From Xanthomonas indica (GTDB lineage Bacteria > Pseudomonadota > Gammaproteobacteria > Xanthomonadales > Xanthomonadaceae), in the NCBI RefSeq assembly GCF_040529045.1, contig NZ_CP131914.1, forward strand, positions 604,501-668,500: a stretch of 64,000 nt of DNA, written 5' to 3'. Made by a program: the position numbers and the translations under genes. A model generated the notes under the pieces. The model was given only the letters and a program-made list of their open reading frames with translations. It did no database searches and had not been told where the DNA came from. Positions within the stretch are counted from its first letter, which is position 1; each line of letters begins with the position of its first letter. Of this stretch, positions 46,476-55,092 are shown one piece after another.

Positions 46476-46916
46476 TCAGTCGCTGTCCACCCCGAGCACG
46501 CTCAGGCGCAGCGCTGGTGCATCCGGACCGGCTGGCGCATGCGCCAAGGTGCCGGTCACCCGCACCACCTGCCCATTGCCTTCTTCGCGCAGATGCGCCG
46601 CCTGGTCCGCGGTGACCGCCAACCGCAGCCGACGCACCTGCTCGTGCCGCGGCTGCCGCCCGTCCGCCGACGCCGCCACGCACACCGGCTGCGGCAGGAT
46701 CAGCACCTCTTCCTGGGTCGCTGACGCACCGGCATCTGCGTGCGTGTGCGCATGCGGCGCGGTAGGCGCGGCGTTCCCAGTGGACGATGGCGCCAAGGTG
46801 CCGGACAAGGTGACCTGGGTCGGCCCGTACGGCAGACAGTGCTTGGGCGCTGCCATCACCTCGGGCACAGTGCCGAGCAGCAATAACGGGAACAGCGACA
46901 GGCTTCGGATCGGCAT
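46476..46916 (-). CDS. Exported protein with DUF4431-like pattern
   Basis: 146 residues with signal peptide MPIRSLSLFPLLLLGTVPEVMAA. The mature region has VTLSGTLAPSS, EVLILPQPVCVAAS, LRLAVTADQAAHLREEGNGQVVRVTGTLAHAP, an order that resembles DUF4431 (a periplasmic OB-like domain). The segment HAHTHADAG could bind metal. The likely start MPIRSL at 46916. Function unknown. Confidence 0.6.
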   Translation of the reverse strand: MPIRSLSLFPLLLLGTVPEVMAAPKHCLPYGPTQVTLSGTLAPSSTGNAAPTAPHAHTHADAGASATQEEVLILPQPVCVAASADGRQPRHEQVRRLRLAVTADQAAHLREEGNGQVVRVTGTLAHAPAGPDAPALRLSVLGVDSD

Positions 46917-47037
46917 CGTGGCGGGCACAGACGGAGACGGGCCGCCGAGCATACCCAAGCACGATGGCAGGCGTGCTGCAGCCGGCGCCATCACCGGCGT
47001 GCGCAGCACCACGTTGCCGCCGAGACGGCAGCGGCGG

Positions 47038-47430
47038 TCAGGGTTCGCGCTCCACCACCACGTCGGTGAACTGCGGTTCGGCGGCGATCAGCGCATGCAC
47101 CCGCGCAAAGCACGGATCGTCGTCGCGCATCGCATGCCGGCCGAGCACGCGCTCCCAGAACGAGCGTTCCTTCTCGATCTGCAGCATCCAGGTATGGTTG
47201 CCATCGACCTCTTCCTCGGCATAGGCGCCGACCAGGTAGGTGCGCCCCTGGCATTCCGCTTCGGACGCCCAGCCCCAATCCTCCGGGTCCGGTTCGGACA
47301 GGACCATGGCGTCGCCCACATGGACGCGCAGCCAATCCAGCAGCGAACTGCCGCGGATCGGGTTGATCGGATTTTCCGGCTCGGCGCTCACCTCGAACAG
47401 GCGGGAGCGGAAGTGAATGACAGGATGCAT
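47038..47430 (-). CDS. Small acidic protein of unknown function
   Basis: 130 residues, acidic, tryptophan-rich, no signal peptide. Visible: MHPVIHFRSRLFEVSAEPENPINPI, LLDWLRVHVGDAMVLSEPDPEDWGW and FWERVLGRHAMRDDDPCFARVHALIAAEP. It resembles small immunity-like orphan proteins in Xanthomonas/Pseudomonas toxin loci, but the family is not assigned. Start MHPVI at 47430. Confidence 0.6.
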   Translation of the reverse strand: MHPVIHFRSRLFEVSAEPENPINPIRGSSLLDWLRVHVGDAMVLSEPDPEDWGWASEAECQGRTYLVGAYAEEEVDGNHTWMLQIEKERSFWERVLGRHAMRDDDPCFARVHALIAAEPQFTDVVVEREP

Positions 47431-47822
47431 GCGGCAGCTTGATTCTCGAACGATCGGATGACGGACGCCCGCATCGGCGCGGCATGCGTCATAGCATGCA
47501 CGGATGGGCGGTTCCGGAGGGTAAACGCACGCGCGTCGGTCCAGGTGGACAACGGCGCCGCGCGTCATGCGGCCCGGTGCAGTCGCTGCGGCACGTGGAC
47601 GCGGCGCTGTGCGTTCGGTGCTCGCAGCGTCGGCGACCGGAGCCGGACGCCATCGCCGCAACCGGCCAGATCGATTGCAGCACGCCTGCATGACAACTCA
47701 TCGCATTCCTCGTAGACAGGCACGCGCGCCCTGAGACACCCTGAGGCTAATCGCAGCGCTGCGCCATCCACAGGGCGGGTGGGGTTGCACTGAGGCGGCT
47801 AGAACGCGGCTGCGGCACGGCG
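47431..47822. other. Intergenic region without a supported gene
   Basis: 392 bp with only repeat-free, non-coding-looking sequence and shadow frames on both strands. No signal recognised. Confidence 0.5.
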
Positions 47823-48281
47823 TCACGGTGTTTGTTCGGGCTCCGGCTCCGACTGCAGATCCGGCTCGAACGGATGATCCGGCAGACACTGTCCGCACCA
47901 CGGACAGAACTGCACGCAGATCGCGTCATTGAGATACCAGGTCGGATCCTCGCCACGGAACAACTCGAACCCGATCCGCACCGCCCTGTCCTGCTTGGTC
48001 ACTGCCTCGAACATGCTGAAGCAGCAGTAACGAGCGACGCGCTCGCGCCACGGCCCGCTCTCGGGAAACTGTGCCTCCAGCCAGAGCGCGCTCCAGGCCT
48101 GGCAGGCCGTGCATTGCGCCAGATGCGACAGCGCCGCGTAGGTCGGTGGATCCGGAAAATGCTCCTCTTCCACCTCGATCAAGCCTTCCAGCGCCATCAC
48201 CAGTTCGGGCCTTTGGTGAATCTGATCGCGCAGCGCCGACAGCGTGTGCCGGGTGATGAAGCAGGTGCTGGAATGGGGCAT
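47823..48281 (-). CDS. Unknown protein with CxxC motifs
   Basis: 152 residues, acidic. CTACQAW (near residue 55) and CPWCGQCL (near residue 125) provide two CxxC pairs, suggestive of a zinc site, with RVGFELF and EDPTWYLNDAICVQF in between. The tail is Pro/Glu-rich (FEPDLQSEPEPEQTP). Family not recognised. Start MPHSSTC at 48281. Confidence 0.6.
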   Translation of the reverse strand: MPHSSTCFITRHTLSALRDQIHQRPELVMALEGLIEVEEEHFPDPPTYAALSHLAQCTACQAWSALWLEAQFPESGPWRERVARYCCFSMFEAVTKQDRAVRIGFELFRGEDPTWYLNDAICVQFCPWCGQCLPDHPFEPDLQSEPEPEQTP

Positions 48282-48340
48282 CGGTGCAATCCTTTGCAGT
48301 CCAAGGCGAGGAAGCGTAGTGCGATGCAGGCGCTTCGAGG

Positions 48341-48622
48341 TTAAGCGCCCGCCGCGCTCCACAGCGCATAACCCAACAGCCCCAATCCCACCAGGGCGAA
48401 CCCACCCCAGAACGCCGCCGCGTCGGCCGAGACCACGCGTGGGGCCAGATAGGCGCTGCGCCTGCCGGATTTGCTGCGGCGTTTGCTGCTCCACGGTTCG
48501 ACGCTGTAGTAGCCGAACGAGAACGCAGGCACCACGAGCATGCCGACGACGTAGCACAAGCCGTAGAGGACGATCTCGAGCAGCGGGCGCAGGACGACCT
48601 CGGTCAGCAGGCTTGCGGGCAT
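48341..48622 (-). CDS. Small membrane protein
   Basis: 93 residues with two membrane segments (LLEIVLYGLCYVVGMLVVPAF and AAAFWGGFALVGLGLLGYALW) and a basic middle loop (KRRSKSGRRS). No family is recognised. It is 60 bp downstream of the CxxC gene and may be coexpressed. Confidence 0.55.
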   Translation of the reverse strand: MPASLLTEVVLRPLLEIVLYGLCYVVGMLVVPAFSFGYYSVEPWSSKRRSKSGRRSAYLAPRVVSADAAAFWGGFALVGLGLLGYALWSAAGA

Positions 48623-48735
48623 GGTGTCACCTGGTCCAGACAGAAGTGATGTGCGGCGCCGGCCACGCCCATGCGTTGAGCCTGCATGCGATGCTCGCCG
48701 AGCGCAGGGTAGCCGTCAACGGCGGGCACCCTCGC

Positions 48736-49169
48736 TCACCGGCTGTCGCCGAGCAGCCGGTGCACCAACTCGCATCCAAGCACCGACATCGACGGATAAC
48801 GAGTGTATTCGTCCACCGACAGCATCCGCACGAAGGTGTCGCCTTCGTGCAGTTCCCCGGCGATGTGGAAGGTCAGCAGCTCCCTGGTGCGCTGGGCAGC
48901 GGTGCGTGGCCGATGAGCTGCCAGTCGCCACTCTTGAGCTTCTGGGTGCCGGTAAACAGCAACCACATGTCCTTGTCGCCGTCGCGCACCGGCAGCGGCT
49001 GTCCCGGCGACGGGCCAAGCGTCGGGGCCGCCGCGTGCTGTTCCAGCACACAGAAGCCGACCACCTTGCGATAGTCGCCCTGCGGCGCCCACAGCACCTG
49101 GCAGAGCGCGTACGTCCCCGTGTCCAACAGGATCGCGAAGACATCGCCGGCCCGGTACGTCACGGCCAT
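48736..49169 (-). pseudogene. Imm26-like immunity protein, frameshifted
   Basis: The first frame (start MAVTYRAGDVFAILLDTG at 49169) reads into LKSGDWQLIGHAPLPSAPGSC and stops at 48873. The rest of the protein continues in another frame: ELLTFHIAGELHEGDTFVRMLSVDEYTRYPSMSVLGCELVHRLLGDSR, ending at 48736. One frameshift near 48895-48905 would restore a single protein of about 144 residues. The AGDVFAI start with QVLWAP is typical of Imm26, an immunity family for polymorphic toxins. It could be a sequencing error. Confidence 0.7.
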
Positions 49170-49422
49170 TGCATCATCCTCTTGCGTCCGAAAACTGGAT
49201 CGCAAGGGTATCCCTGCGGCGTGCCTGCTCGCATCTCCCTGACAGGTCGAGGCGTTCGGCCACGTGGATGCCGTTGGTCGACGCGCATGACGCGCGAGAC
49301 GCCGCGCCATGCGCCGCAGCGCCCTGCCCTGCAGGCACCACCGCGTCCCTGCCTATCGGTTCGCTCGCCACCGGTTCACCCCCATTGGCCCACACTGTCG
49401 CCCCACCTTTGGAGCGACTCTG

Positions 49423-50100
49423 ATGCACAAGACCTGGCTGCTCGCCTTGTTGGCAGTTCCCGCACTGGCCCACGCGGCGCCGGACGAGGACACGGCGATG
49501 TGCCGCAACGGCGGCTTCCCCATGAGCACGGCCGGGTTCTCGCTCGCCAAGGTCGCGGTGCCGCGCCTCTATCTGCTCAACGACGACGACGGCTGCCCCG
49601 CCAAGGGCGAGGCCGCGTGCCGGCAGCGCGCCTATGTGGTCAAGGACGACACCGTGATCTTGGCGCAACGCCAGGGCGGCTTCGTCTGCGCGTTCTACCC
49701 CAACAAGGTCGGCGGCAGCGCCGGCTGGGTGGCGGCGTCCAGCGTGCAGCCACTGCCGTCGACCGCCGCACCGAAGCCGCAGGCCTGGGTCGGCCACTGG
49801 CACGACGGCGACAACGAGCTTCAGCTGCTCGCCAACGGCGACGGCACTCTCACCGCCAACGGCGATGCCTACTGGCCCAGCGCCAACCCGAGCCCCGAGG
49901 AAAGGCCAGGCGGCCCGAACCTGGGCGCCGTCACCGCACGCGGCTTTCCGGAAGGCAACCGGCTGGAACTGAGCGAGGACGACTGCAAAGTCCGCCTGCA
50001 GCTGCTCGGCGACCTGCTGGTGGTCTCGGACAACCTGCAGTGCGGCGGCGCCAATGTGAGCTTCAATGGCGTGTATCGACGCAATGCGGCCAAGCGCTGA
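49423..50100 (+). CDS. Secreted cysteine-containing protein of unknown function
   Basis: 225 residues with signal peptide MHKTWLLALLAVPALAHA. Cysteine positions (MCRNGG, DGCPAKGEAACRQRA, FVCAF, DDCKVRL, LQCGG) suggest disulphides. Two beta-rich halves: an SH3-like-looking N half (GGFVCAFYPNKVGGSAGWVAASSVQPL) and a C half with VGHWHDGDNELQLLANGDGTLTANGDAYWP. The start at 49423 has GGAGCG 12 bp upstream. The only plus-strand gene in the island; function unknown. Confidence 0.75.
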   Translation: MHKTWLLALLAVPALAHAAPDEDTAMCRNGGFPMSTAGFSLAKVAVPRLYLLNDDDGCPAKGEAACRQRAYVVKDDTVILAQRQGGFVCAFYPNKVGGSAGWVAASSVQPLPSTAAPKPQAWVGHWHDGDNELQLLANGDGTLTANGDAYWPSANPSPEERPGGPNLGAVTARGFPEGNRLELSEDDCKVRLQLLGDLLVVSDNLQCGGANVSFNGVYRRNAAKR

Positions 50101-50207
50101 GGCGCGGCCTCTGCGGTTTTCGCGTTGTGTGTAATCCGGGCGGCGATGTGGTGCCGCCCGGGTTCTCACTTAGAAGATCGCGTCCAGCGGCGTGATTCCA
50201 GTTTGCG

Positions 50208-50666
50208 TCACAGACCCACGCTTTGCGCGACCAAGTCCGCAAAGACCCATACATCGCCCTTGTCATAGGTCTCGGGTGCTTCCGTTCCGCCCAGCGTCGG
50301 ATACGGTTGCGGGATATAGATCTGCCCGGGCTTCAACGGGCCAAGACGCGCAGCGATCGCGCGGACGTGGTCGCCGCGCAACACATACTCCTCGAAGCCC
50401 GGATCACGCAGGATGGCCGCCTCGAACGCCGCAGTGGAGGCATGCGCGCCATACGACTTGCCGGCGGCCTTGAACGGATGCAGCACCGCATAATCCTGGC
50501 TAGCCGGATCATGCAGAAAGAAGTGGCCGAGACTCGAGTAGCCGACCACGACGGTATCCGCCGGGAGCGCGTCCGCCCACGGGCCGAGCACATCGTGCGA
50601 TTCCGGCGTGATCAGGTGATACAGCGGGACGTTCGTCGCTTCAGCGCGCTCTGCACTCTGACTCAT
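50208..50666 (-). CDS. T6SS immunity-like protein (Tdi1/DUF1851 type)
   Basis: 152 residues. VVVGYSSLGHFFLHDPASQDYAVLHPFKAAG, the middle IGARLGPLKPGQIYIPQPYPTLGGTEAPETYDKGDVWVFADLVAQSVGL matches the Tdi1 C-terminal/DUF1851 style with the LGGxxxxETY block and a last helix after KGDV. Such proteins protect against type VI DNase-like effectors. No effector is nearby. Start MSQSAER at 50666; the frame opens further upstream but without protein-like sequence. Confidence 0.7.
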   Translation of the reverse strand: MSQSAERAEATNVPLYHLITPESHDVLGPWADALPADTVVVGYSSLGHFFLHDPASQDYAVLHPFKAAGKSYGAHASTAAFEAAILRDPGFEEYVLRGDHVRAIAARLGPLKPGQIYIPQPYPTLGGTEAPETYDKGDVWVFADLVAQSVGL

Positions 50667-50736
50667 TGGAGACCTTGATGCGATGGCGCGCCAGGATACC
50701 AAGCCACGCGCGTCCGCCTGCTGTGGTCATCTTCAT

Positions 50737-51000
50737 CTAGGTCTTGGCGACCGCTCCATAGCACTTGGCCGAGCCATCCAGGAAGAACTGCACGTCGCGC
50801 GCCTGGCACCAGGCTTCCAACTCGGCCTTGAACACCGGCCACAGGTCGCGCGCCCATGCAGGTGCACTCTGCGCCCAGGCATGCTCGGTCGGCACGTAGA
50901 CGGTCGGCACGCCCATCGGGAAGTCCAGCACGAACTCGCCACCCGGCCCGATGCAGACGAGTTCTTCCTTCCAGCAGGGTTGGAATTGGAATGTGGTCAT
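50737..51000 (-). CDS. Small orphan protein
   Basis: 87 residues with TTFQFQPCWKEELVCIGPGGEFVLDFPMGVPTVYVPT and an amphipathic C-terminal half (WARDLWPVFKAELEAWCQARDVQFFLDG). No signal peptide. Family not recognised, although it resembles small immunity proteins. It ends before the Tdi1-like gene begins (70 bp). Confidence 0.6.
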   Translation of the reverse strand: MTTFQFQPCWKEELVCIGPGGEFVLDFPMGVPTVYVPTEHAWAQSAPAWARDLWPVFKAELEAWCQARDVQFFLDGSAKCYGAVAKT

Positions 51001-51007
51001 GGGGCGC

Positions 51008-51394
51008 TCAAGCGGTCTTCTTTGAAGAATTTGCCTCGACGCTTTGGGCGGCAAACCATGCATCGCTGGAAGGTATGTACAGCAATGTCAGAGCAGTGAG
51101 CTTTGCCGCCACGATCAACCAGCCCATGCCGAGATGATTAGCGGAGCTTGCCGTAGAAACCAGACCAAGTAAGCCAACTACTGTGTATGTAGTGCGCGCC
51201 AGCTGGCTGCCACGCATCAGCATCACGATCAGAAAAATCAACAGTGAATAGAGGACCGCCAAGGCGCTGTAAGGCAGCCAGAGCGGCACATCCAGCGTGC
51301 CTGACAGACCGATCATCTGCGCTAGCCCGATCATGTGCGTCGCGACAAGCAGGGCGCCCGAGACAGAAACGGCATTGGGGCGGTCAGGGCGCAT
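51008..51394 (-). CDS. Four-helix membrane protein
   Basis: 128 residues with about four membrane segments (LLVATHMIGLAQMIGLSG, LPYSALAVLYSLLIFLIVMLM, YTVVGLLGLVSTASS, WLIVAAKLTALTLLYI). Seven bases separate its stop from the next start, so cotranscription with the 87-residue gene is likely. No family recognised; membrane immunity protein is one possibility. Confidence 0.6.
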   Translation of the reverse strand: MRPDRPNAVSVSGALLVATHMIGLAQMIGLSGTLDVPLWLPYSALAVLYSLLIFLIVMLMRGSQLARTTYTVVGLLGLVSTASSANHLGMGWLIVAAKLTALTLLYIPSSDAWFAAQSVEANSSKKTA

Positions 51395-51485
51395 AGGTTG
51401 TCTCTATGGATCGCTTGCTAACGCAAAAAGTCAGCAGCGGAGACCACGAACTCATTGGCGCGGTCCTGGCCGGCTGGATTCCAAT

Positions 51486-51842
51486 TCAAACGACATCAAG
51501 CGCCAATGCTGGCTTCTGTGAGTTCTCAGGCACATCCAGGAATGCAACTGATGTCGCTGCGATTTCGATCAATCCGCGAACAAGGTAGAGATGACTGACA
51601 CCGGGCTGCTCACCAGTGACGAACTGGCTGACGTTGCCTGGTTCAGCATGCTGCTGCAACGCGTCCAGGTCCGCGATCTGATTGAAGCGCGCCACGCCGC
51701 CAAAGCAAAGGATCCCCAGTACCCGCTCGCGCGATTGGCTCGATGGGTAGTAGGCGAGTCGGATCTCGACAGTGCGCTCGACAGGGTCGAGGGAAACGCC
51801 CAATAGCACCGCGTCGTGAAATTCCAATTGGGACAGATCCAT
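51486..51842 (-). CDS. Small orphan protein, immunity-like
   Basis: 118 residues: MDLSQLEFHDAVLLGVSLD, EIRLAYYPSSQSRERVLGILCFGGVARFNQIADLDALQQHAEPGNVSQF and GVSHLYLVRGLIEIAATSVAFL. It has a compact beta-rich look and no signal peptide. The FHDA...LDP start recurs in small proteins of toxin loci, but I cannot assign a family. Confidence 0.55.
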   Translation of the reverse strand: MDLSQLEFHDAVLLGVSLDPVERTVEIRLAYYPSSQSRERVLGILCFGGVARFNQIADLDALQQHAEPGNVSQFVTGEQPGVSHLYLVRGLIEIAATSVAFLDVPENSQKPALALDVV

Positions 51843-51859
51843 AAGTGCGCCTGATGTGC

Positions 51860-52260
51860 TTAGTGGTGAGTCGACGTCAACAACGGGTTAGGCGGGTCAA
51901 GCCTGTCGTGTGCCGGCATGCTGCCAGCATAGAAGCCTTCAAACACCAACTGGAATCGGTCGCGCAGATCGTGGACATCTTCGTCGGAGGCACCCTTGAT
52001 CGCAAAGACGTCGTTCGGATTGAAGTGGCAACCAAGGAGTATCAGCACGAAGCTGAAAATCCGGAACAGAGGCCATGCCGTCTCGCGCTCAAGTTCGCCA
52101 TTGGTCGCCAGGTCATACAGTGCCTTCTCCAGAAGCCAGTACTCGTCCCAGTTCCAGCGCATCTCTTCATTGAGACGACCGAGCAATCGTCGTATGCAGC
52201 GCATCGGGCGAAGTTGCGGGCAAAAACGTTGGTGGCGTTCAAAGCGATGTCCGCTTGCAT
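51860..52260 (-). pseudogene. Imm41-like immunity protein, frameshifted
   Basis: The start MQADIALNATNVFARNFARCAAYDDCS at 52260 reads in one frame; the bulk LNEEMRWNWDEYWLLEKALYDLATNG ... FRIFSFVLILLGCHFNPNDVFAIKG ... DRFQLVFEGFYAGSMP is in another frame, ending at 51860. A one-base loss near 52170-52180 (CGGTCGTCTCAATG) joins them into one protein matching the Imm41 pattern of polymorphic-toxin immunity proteins. The longer frame starting at 52300 has no protein-like N-terminus. Confidence 0.68.
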
Positions 52261-52296
52261 TGCGTCGCTCCACTGAGTGCAGTAGGTCCGATTGAG

Positions 52297-52626
52297 TCAA
52301 TGGGTTTTTTTGTCATGCCTGCCTCGCGCGCCAAGCACTAGGATAATGAGAGAGCCGGTGGTGCAGAACCCTACGCCCAAGAGGAGTGGATCAAGTAGCC
52401 TTACGACCAGATAGGCGCCGCCGCCGATGAAGTATTGAAGCAGGGAGGTGAAGACGCATAACACCACCAGAACCATAAAAAGGATGCCGACAGCACCAAA
52501 CATCACGCCAAGTGCCTTCATCCTACCCGGCAGGCCACCGGCCATCCGGAGAGCGGAGTAGTTCACCGAAGCACACGTGATAAAGACCAGGGCCACAATT
52601 CCTAACCGAACCGTTGTACCGTCCAT
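52297..52626 (-). CDS. Small membrane protein
   Basis: 109 residues with about three membrane helices (LGIVALVFITCASVNYSAL, MFGAVGILFMVLVVLCVFTSLL, LLDPLLLGVGFCTTGSLIILVLG) and a basic tail ending HDKKTH. Start MDGTTVRL at 52626. No recognised family. Confidence 0.55.
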   Translation of the reverse strand: MDGTTVRLGIVALVFITCASVNYSALRMAGGLPGRMKALGVMFGAVGILFMVLVVLCVFTSLLQYFIGGGAYLVVRLLDPLLLGVGFCTTGSLIILVLGARGRHDKKTH

Positions 52627-52794
52627 CTGTGGCCCGTTTGTTGCTGTTGCCGCATAAGCGCAGCGTGGCGTGATCCTCGCCGAGCCAGTGATTGCGGTCA
52701 ATCGCTACCAATCACTGGAACGGCGGGGGATGTCTGCGGCGGAGTGCCGGTGCGCGTCGTTGGGTTGACTGAGGTAGACATCCCGCATATTCAT

Positions 52795-53187
52795 CTACCC
52801 CGTGATCGCCGAGGCCGACGCATTAGACTTCTCCAGATGGGGGACTGCGGCAGGACCAGCGCCGATCTCGTCCTCGCGACGCATTTCCTGCAGGTGATCA
52901 TCGTGACCAATGGCGGCGACAAGCTGGCCCCGGTAGCTACCCAGGGCGGGCACGAAATCCCTGGCGACAGGTGGTTCGGTGAGCACTGCGCTGTGTTCAT
53001 CAAGGCCGGACAGGATCTGCTGCTTGATGTCGTCCTCGACGCCCGGCAGATCCTCAAGCACGCGCTTGAGCGCCGAACCCGACTTTTCGTCCGTGACGAG
53101 TTCGGCGCTGCCCGCCGGGTACGTTGCGAGACTGGCGACACACGCCACGATGGTCCCGGCTCCCAGGGCCTGGATATGTCGCTGCAT
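52795..53187 (-). CDS. Exported protein of unknown function
   Basis: 130 residues with a hydrophobic start MQRHIQALGAGTIVACVASLATYPAGSAE that acts as a signal peptide. The mature part LVTDEKSGSALKRVLEDLPGVEDDIKQQILSGLDEHSAVLTEPPVARDFVPALGSYRG is helical. No family recognised. Confidence 0.5.
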   Translation of the reverse strand: MQRHIQALGAGTIVACVASLATYPAGSAELVTDEKSGSALKRVLEDLPGVEDDIKQQILSGLDEHSAVLTEPPVARDFVPALGSYRGQLVAAIGHDDHLQEMRREDEIGAGPAAVPHLEKSNASASAITG

Positions 53188-53247
53188 GCTGTGGGTGCCT
53201 AGATCAATCTACGATACGGTAAAAACTGGCGTTGCATCTTCTTATAT

Positions 53248-53625
53248 CTAGCTCGAAAGCGTATCGGCCCTGCTTTGTTCGGATCGCATTTCAAATGCCG
53301 GGGCGGGTAAGGCACGTTTCCTGCGCCTCCATCGATAGACCAGATGGGCAGAACCGTTGAGGAGCGCCCAGCACAACGCCGGAAGCCAGGCACTGTCGGC
53401 GACACGCAAGGCCGCCTCCATTCCCTGCGATGTGACCGCGTCCGGTCCCAATCCATCCCGCAGGAACCAGTCGACGCAAAGCAGACAGAGGAAGGTCGTG
53501 GTCGACGTAAACAGGAGCAGCCACAACACCAGGCGGGACGGGAAGACGACCGCCAAGACGAAGGCCGCTCCAGCGCACGCGACCAGCGCCAGCAATCCGA
53601 TCACAAATGCCTGCATGACATGCAT
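53248..53625 (-). CDS. Membrane protein, four-helix
   Basis: 125 residues: four membrane segments (FVIGLLALVACAGAAFVLAVVF, LVLWLLLFTSTTTFLCLLCVDWFL, ADSAWLPALCWALLNGSAHLVY ...) and a basic tail with RWRRRKR. The start MHVMQAF at 53625 puts the first helix near the N-terminus. No family recognised. Confidence 0.58.
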   Translation of the reverse strand: MHVMQAFVIGLLALVACAGAAFVLAVVFPSRLVLWLLLFTSTTTFLCLLCVDWFLRDGLGPDAVTSQGMEAALRVADSAWLPALCWALLNGSAHLVYRWRRRKRALPAPAFEMRSEQSRADTLSS

Positions 53626-53633
53626 CGCGCCGC

Positions 53634-53951
53634 TCACCACTTCCCAAAGTAGGACGAGATATCGAAGTAGACCTCGCGCTCCTCGCCAGTGGGCAGTACG
53701 ATCGTGATGAGGTCCATGGCCGACGGCTCGAACAACAGCGACTGCGATTTGATGCGCGCGCCGGGGTAGTGCTGATCGAGCCATGTGCGTTGCGCGGCGA
53801 TGCCCGCGCCTTCGCTATGCGCTGCAGACAGATCGACGGGACGGTCCGGCGATGCGCCATCCCCATGTGCGACGGCTGGCCGCGGCGACGGCGCGGAGTG
53901 ACATGCCACAAGGCCCGCCAGCAGGATCAACGACAGCAGTCCACACTTCAT
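53634..53951 (-). CDS. Small lipoprotein
   Basis: 105 residues. Lipobox LVAC (MKCGLLSLILLAGLVACHS). The mature protein QRTWLDQHYPGARIKSQSLLFEPSAMDLITIVLPTGEEREVYFDISSYFGKW has the look of a compact beta domain. It lies eight bases upstream of the membrane protein gene, so the two are probably coexpressed. Confidence 0.65.
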   Translation of the reverse strand: MKCGLLSLILLAGLVACHSAPSPRPAVAHGDGASPDRPVDLSAAHSEGAGIAAQRTWLDQHYPGARIKSQSLLFEPSAMDLITIVLPTGEEREVYFDISSYFGKW

Positions 53952-54105
53952 ATCACACCCCCTAATGTGATCGACCAGACAGCTGGATCAGAGTAGACCT
54001 GTCGGCGCACTGCGCACAATAGCGCGCAGTCTTGCTAGGACTTCGCTTGATGCACCGCCCGCTGAGCTGCGCACCTGGTCCTGCAGCCTTCTCCGCCGGA
54101 CGCCG

Positions 54106-54801
54106 CTAATGGCATTGCCACGCAAGCGCCCACTCGTCTTTTTTTCCTGGTGCTGTTCCGCGGCCGAAGTAGCCGACGCCGCCGTCGCCCCACATCCAGC
54201 GGCCCTTGTCCGTGGAGTCGATCTGGAAGACGAATTCCGGCGACGCGGGATGGCGCTTGAAAGGCGCCCAGAAGATCTCGGCCTGGATCAACGTCGGCCA
54301 TCCTCCCATCTTGAAGCCATCCAGGTTCCGGAAGAGATCGTGGTAGCGCGCTTCGATGTCTGCCGGCAGATCCATCGGCGCATCCTCCCAGCACGGGTAG
54401 TCGTCATGAAAGACATGCGGCCGCATAGGAAATGCGCTAATGGGCGAATCGGTGTGCCGTGGCGGCAGCGGGACCAGTCCATCGAGCCGCTTGTAGGCCC
54501 GCAGACACCGCCCTTCCCCGTTGGGCGTATCGACCGGGAGCGTATCGGGACCAATGAACACCGCAATCAGCGCGATATCCGCCAGGCGGGCCGGCCGTAG
54601 CGGCAGGTCGCTGACATTGATCTGACACAGCGCATGCATCGGCCGTCCCGCCGTCTCCGGCCATGCCTCGCCCGGCGCGCAGACGTTCACGCGACCGAAC
54701 CAACTCGCCAGGGGATCGTCGGGCGGCCGGAATCCCCCGATCTCCAGGATGACACCCGAGCGGGCGAGTTGGGCTTTGAGGTCGTCAGCTGTCGTCGTCA
54801 C
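54106..54801 (-). CDS. DUF1963 (YwqG-like) protein
   Basis: 231 residues with a GTG start at 54801 preceded by GGAAGA. It matches DUF1963: GGFRPPDDPLASWFGRVNV, RPMHALCQINVSDLPLRPARLADIALIAVFI ... GRCLRAYKRLDGLVPLPP, and MGGWPTLIQAEIFW ... PEFVFQIDSTDKGRWMWGDGGVGYFGRG. DUF1963 proteins are frequent in toxin-immunity loci. A longer frame to 54972 is open but its extra part is not protein-like. Confidence 0.8.
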   Translation of the reverse strand: MTTTADDLKAQLARSGVILEIGGFRPPDDPLASWFGRVNVCAPGEAWPETAGRPMHALCQINVSDLPLRPARLADIALIAVFIGPDTLPVDTPNGEGRCLRAYKRLDGLVPLPPRHTDSPISAFPMRPHVFHDDYPCWEDAPMDLPADIEARYHDLFRNLDGFKMGGWPTLIQAEIFWAPFKRHPASPEFVFQIDSTDKGRWMWGDGGVGYFGRGTAPGKKDEWALAWQCH

Positions 54802-55092
54802 GTGTGCGTCTTCCGCAACTCTCCAGGAAGCAGAGCATATGCTTTCGCAATTTCGGGCAGCAACCCTGCTGACGTGATGGGACGAAGAGAGTTTTCCCGA
54901 TAGAGCCGCGGCATCTTCCTCGCGATCACGCTCACCGCGGGGCAAGATCACAACCAGCTCTTCTTCGCGCAAGCAGAAGTGCAGAGTCTGGTCGATAGGA
55001 AAAGCCCGGGACTTCAGCCAGCAGCCATACGAGTCAAACTGGCAGGTTTCGCAGACGCAAGAAACGTACCTCTGGCCGTTACACTTCGTGCG

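Noticed and set aside
54802-54972. N-terminal extension of the DUF1963 gene
   Set aside because: The extra 57 codons are not family-like; GTG at 54801 has a nearby GGAAGA.
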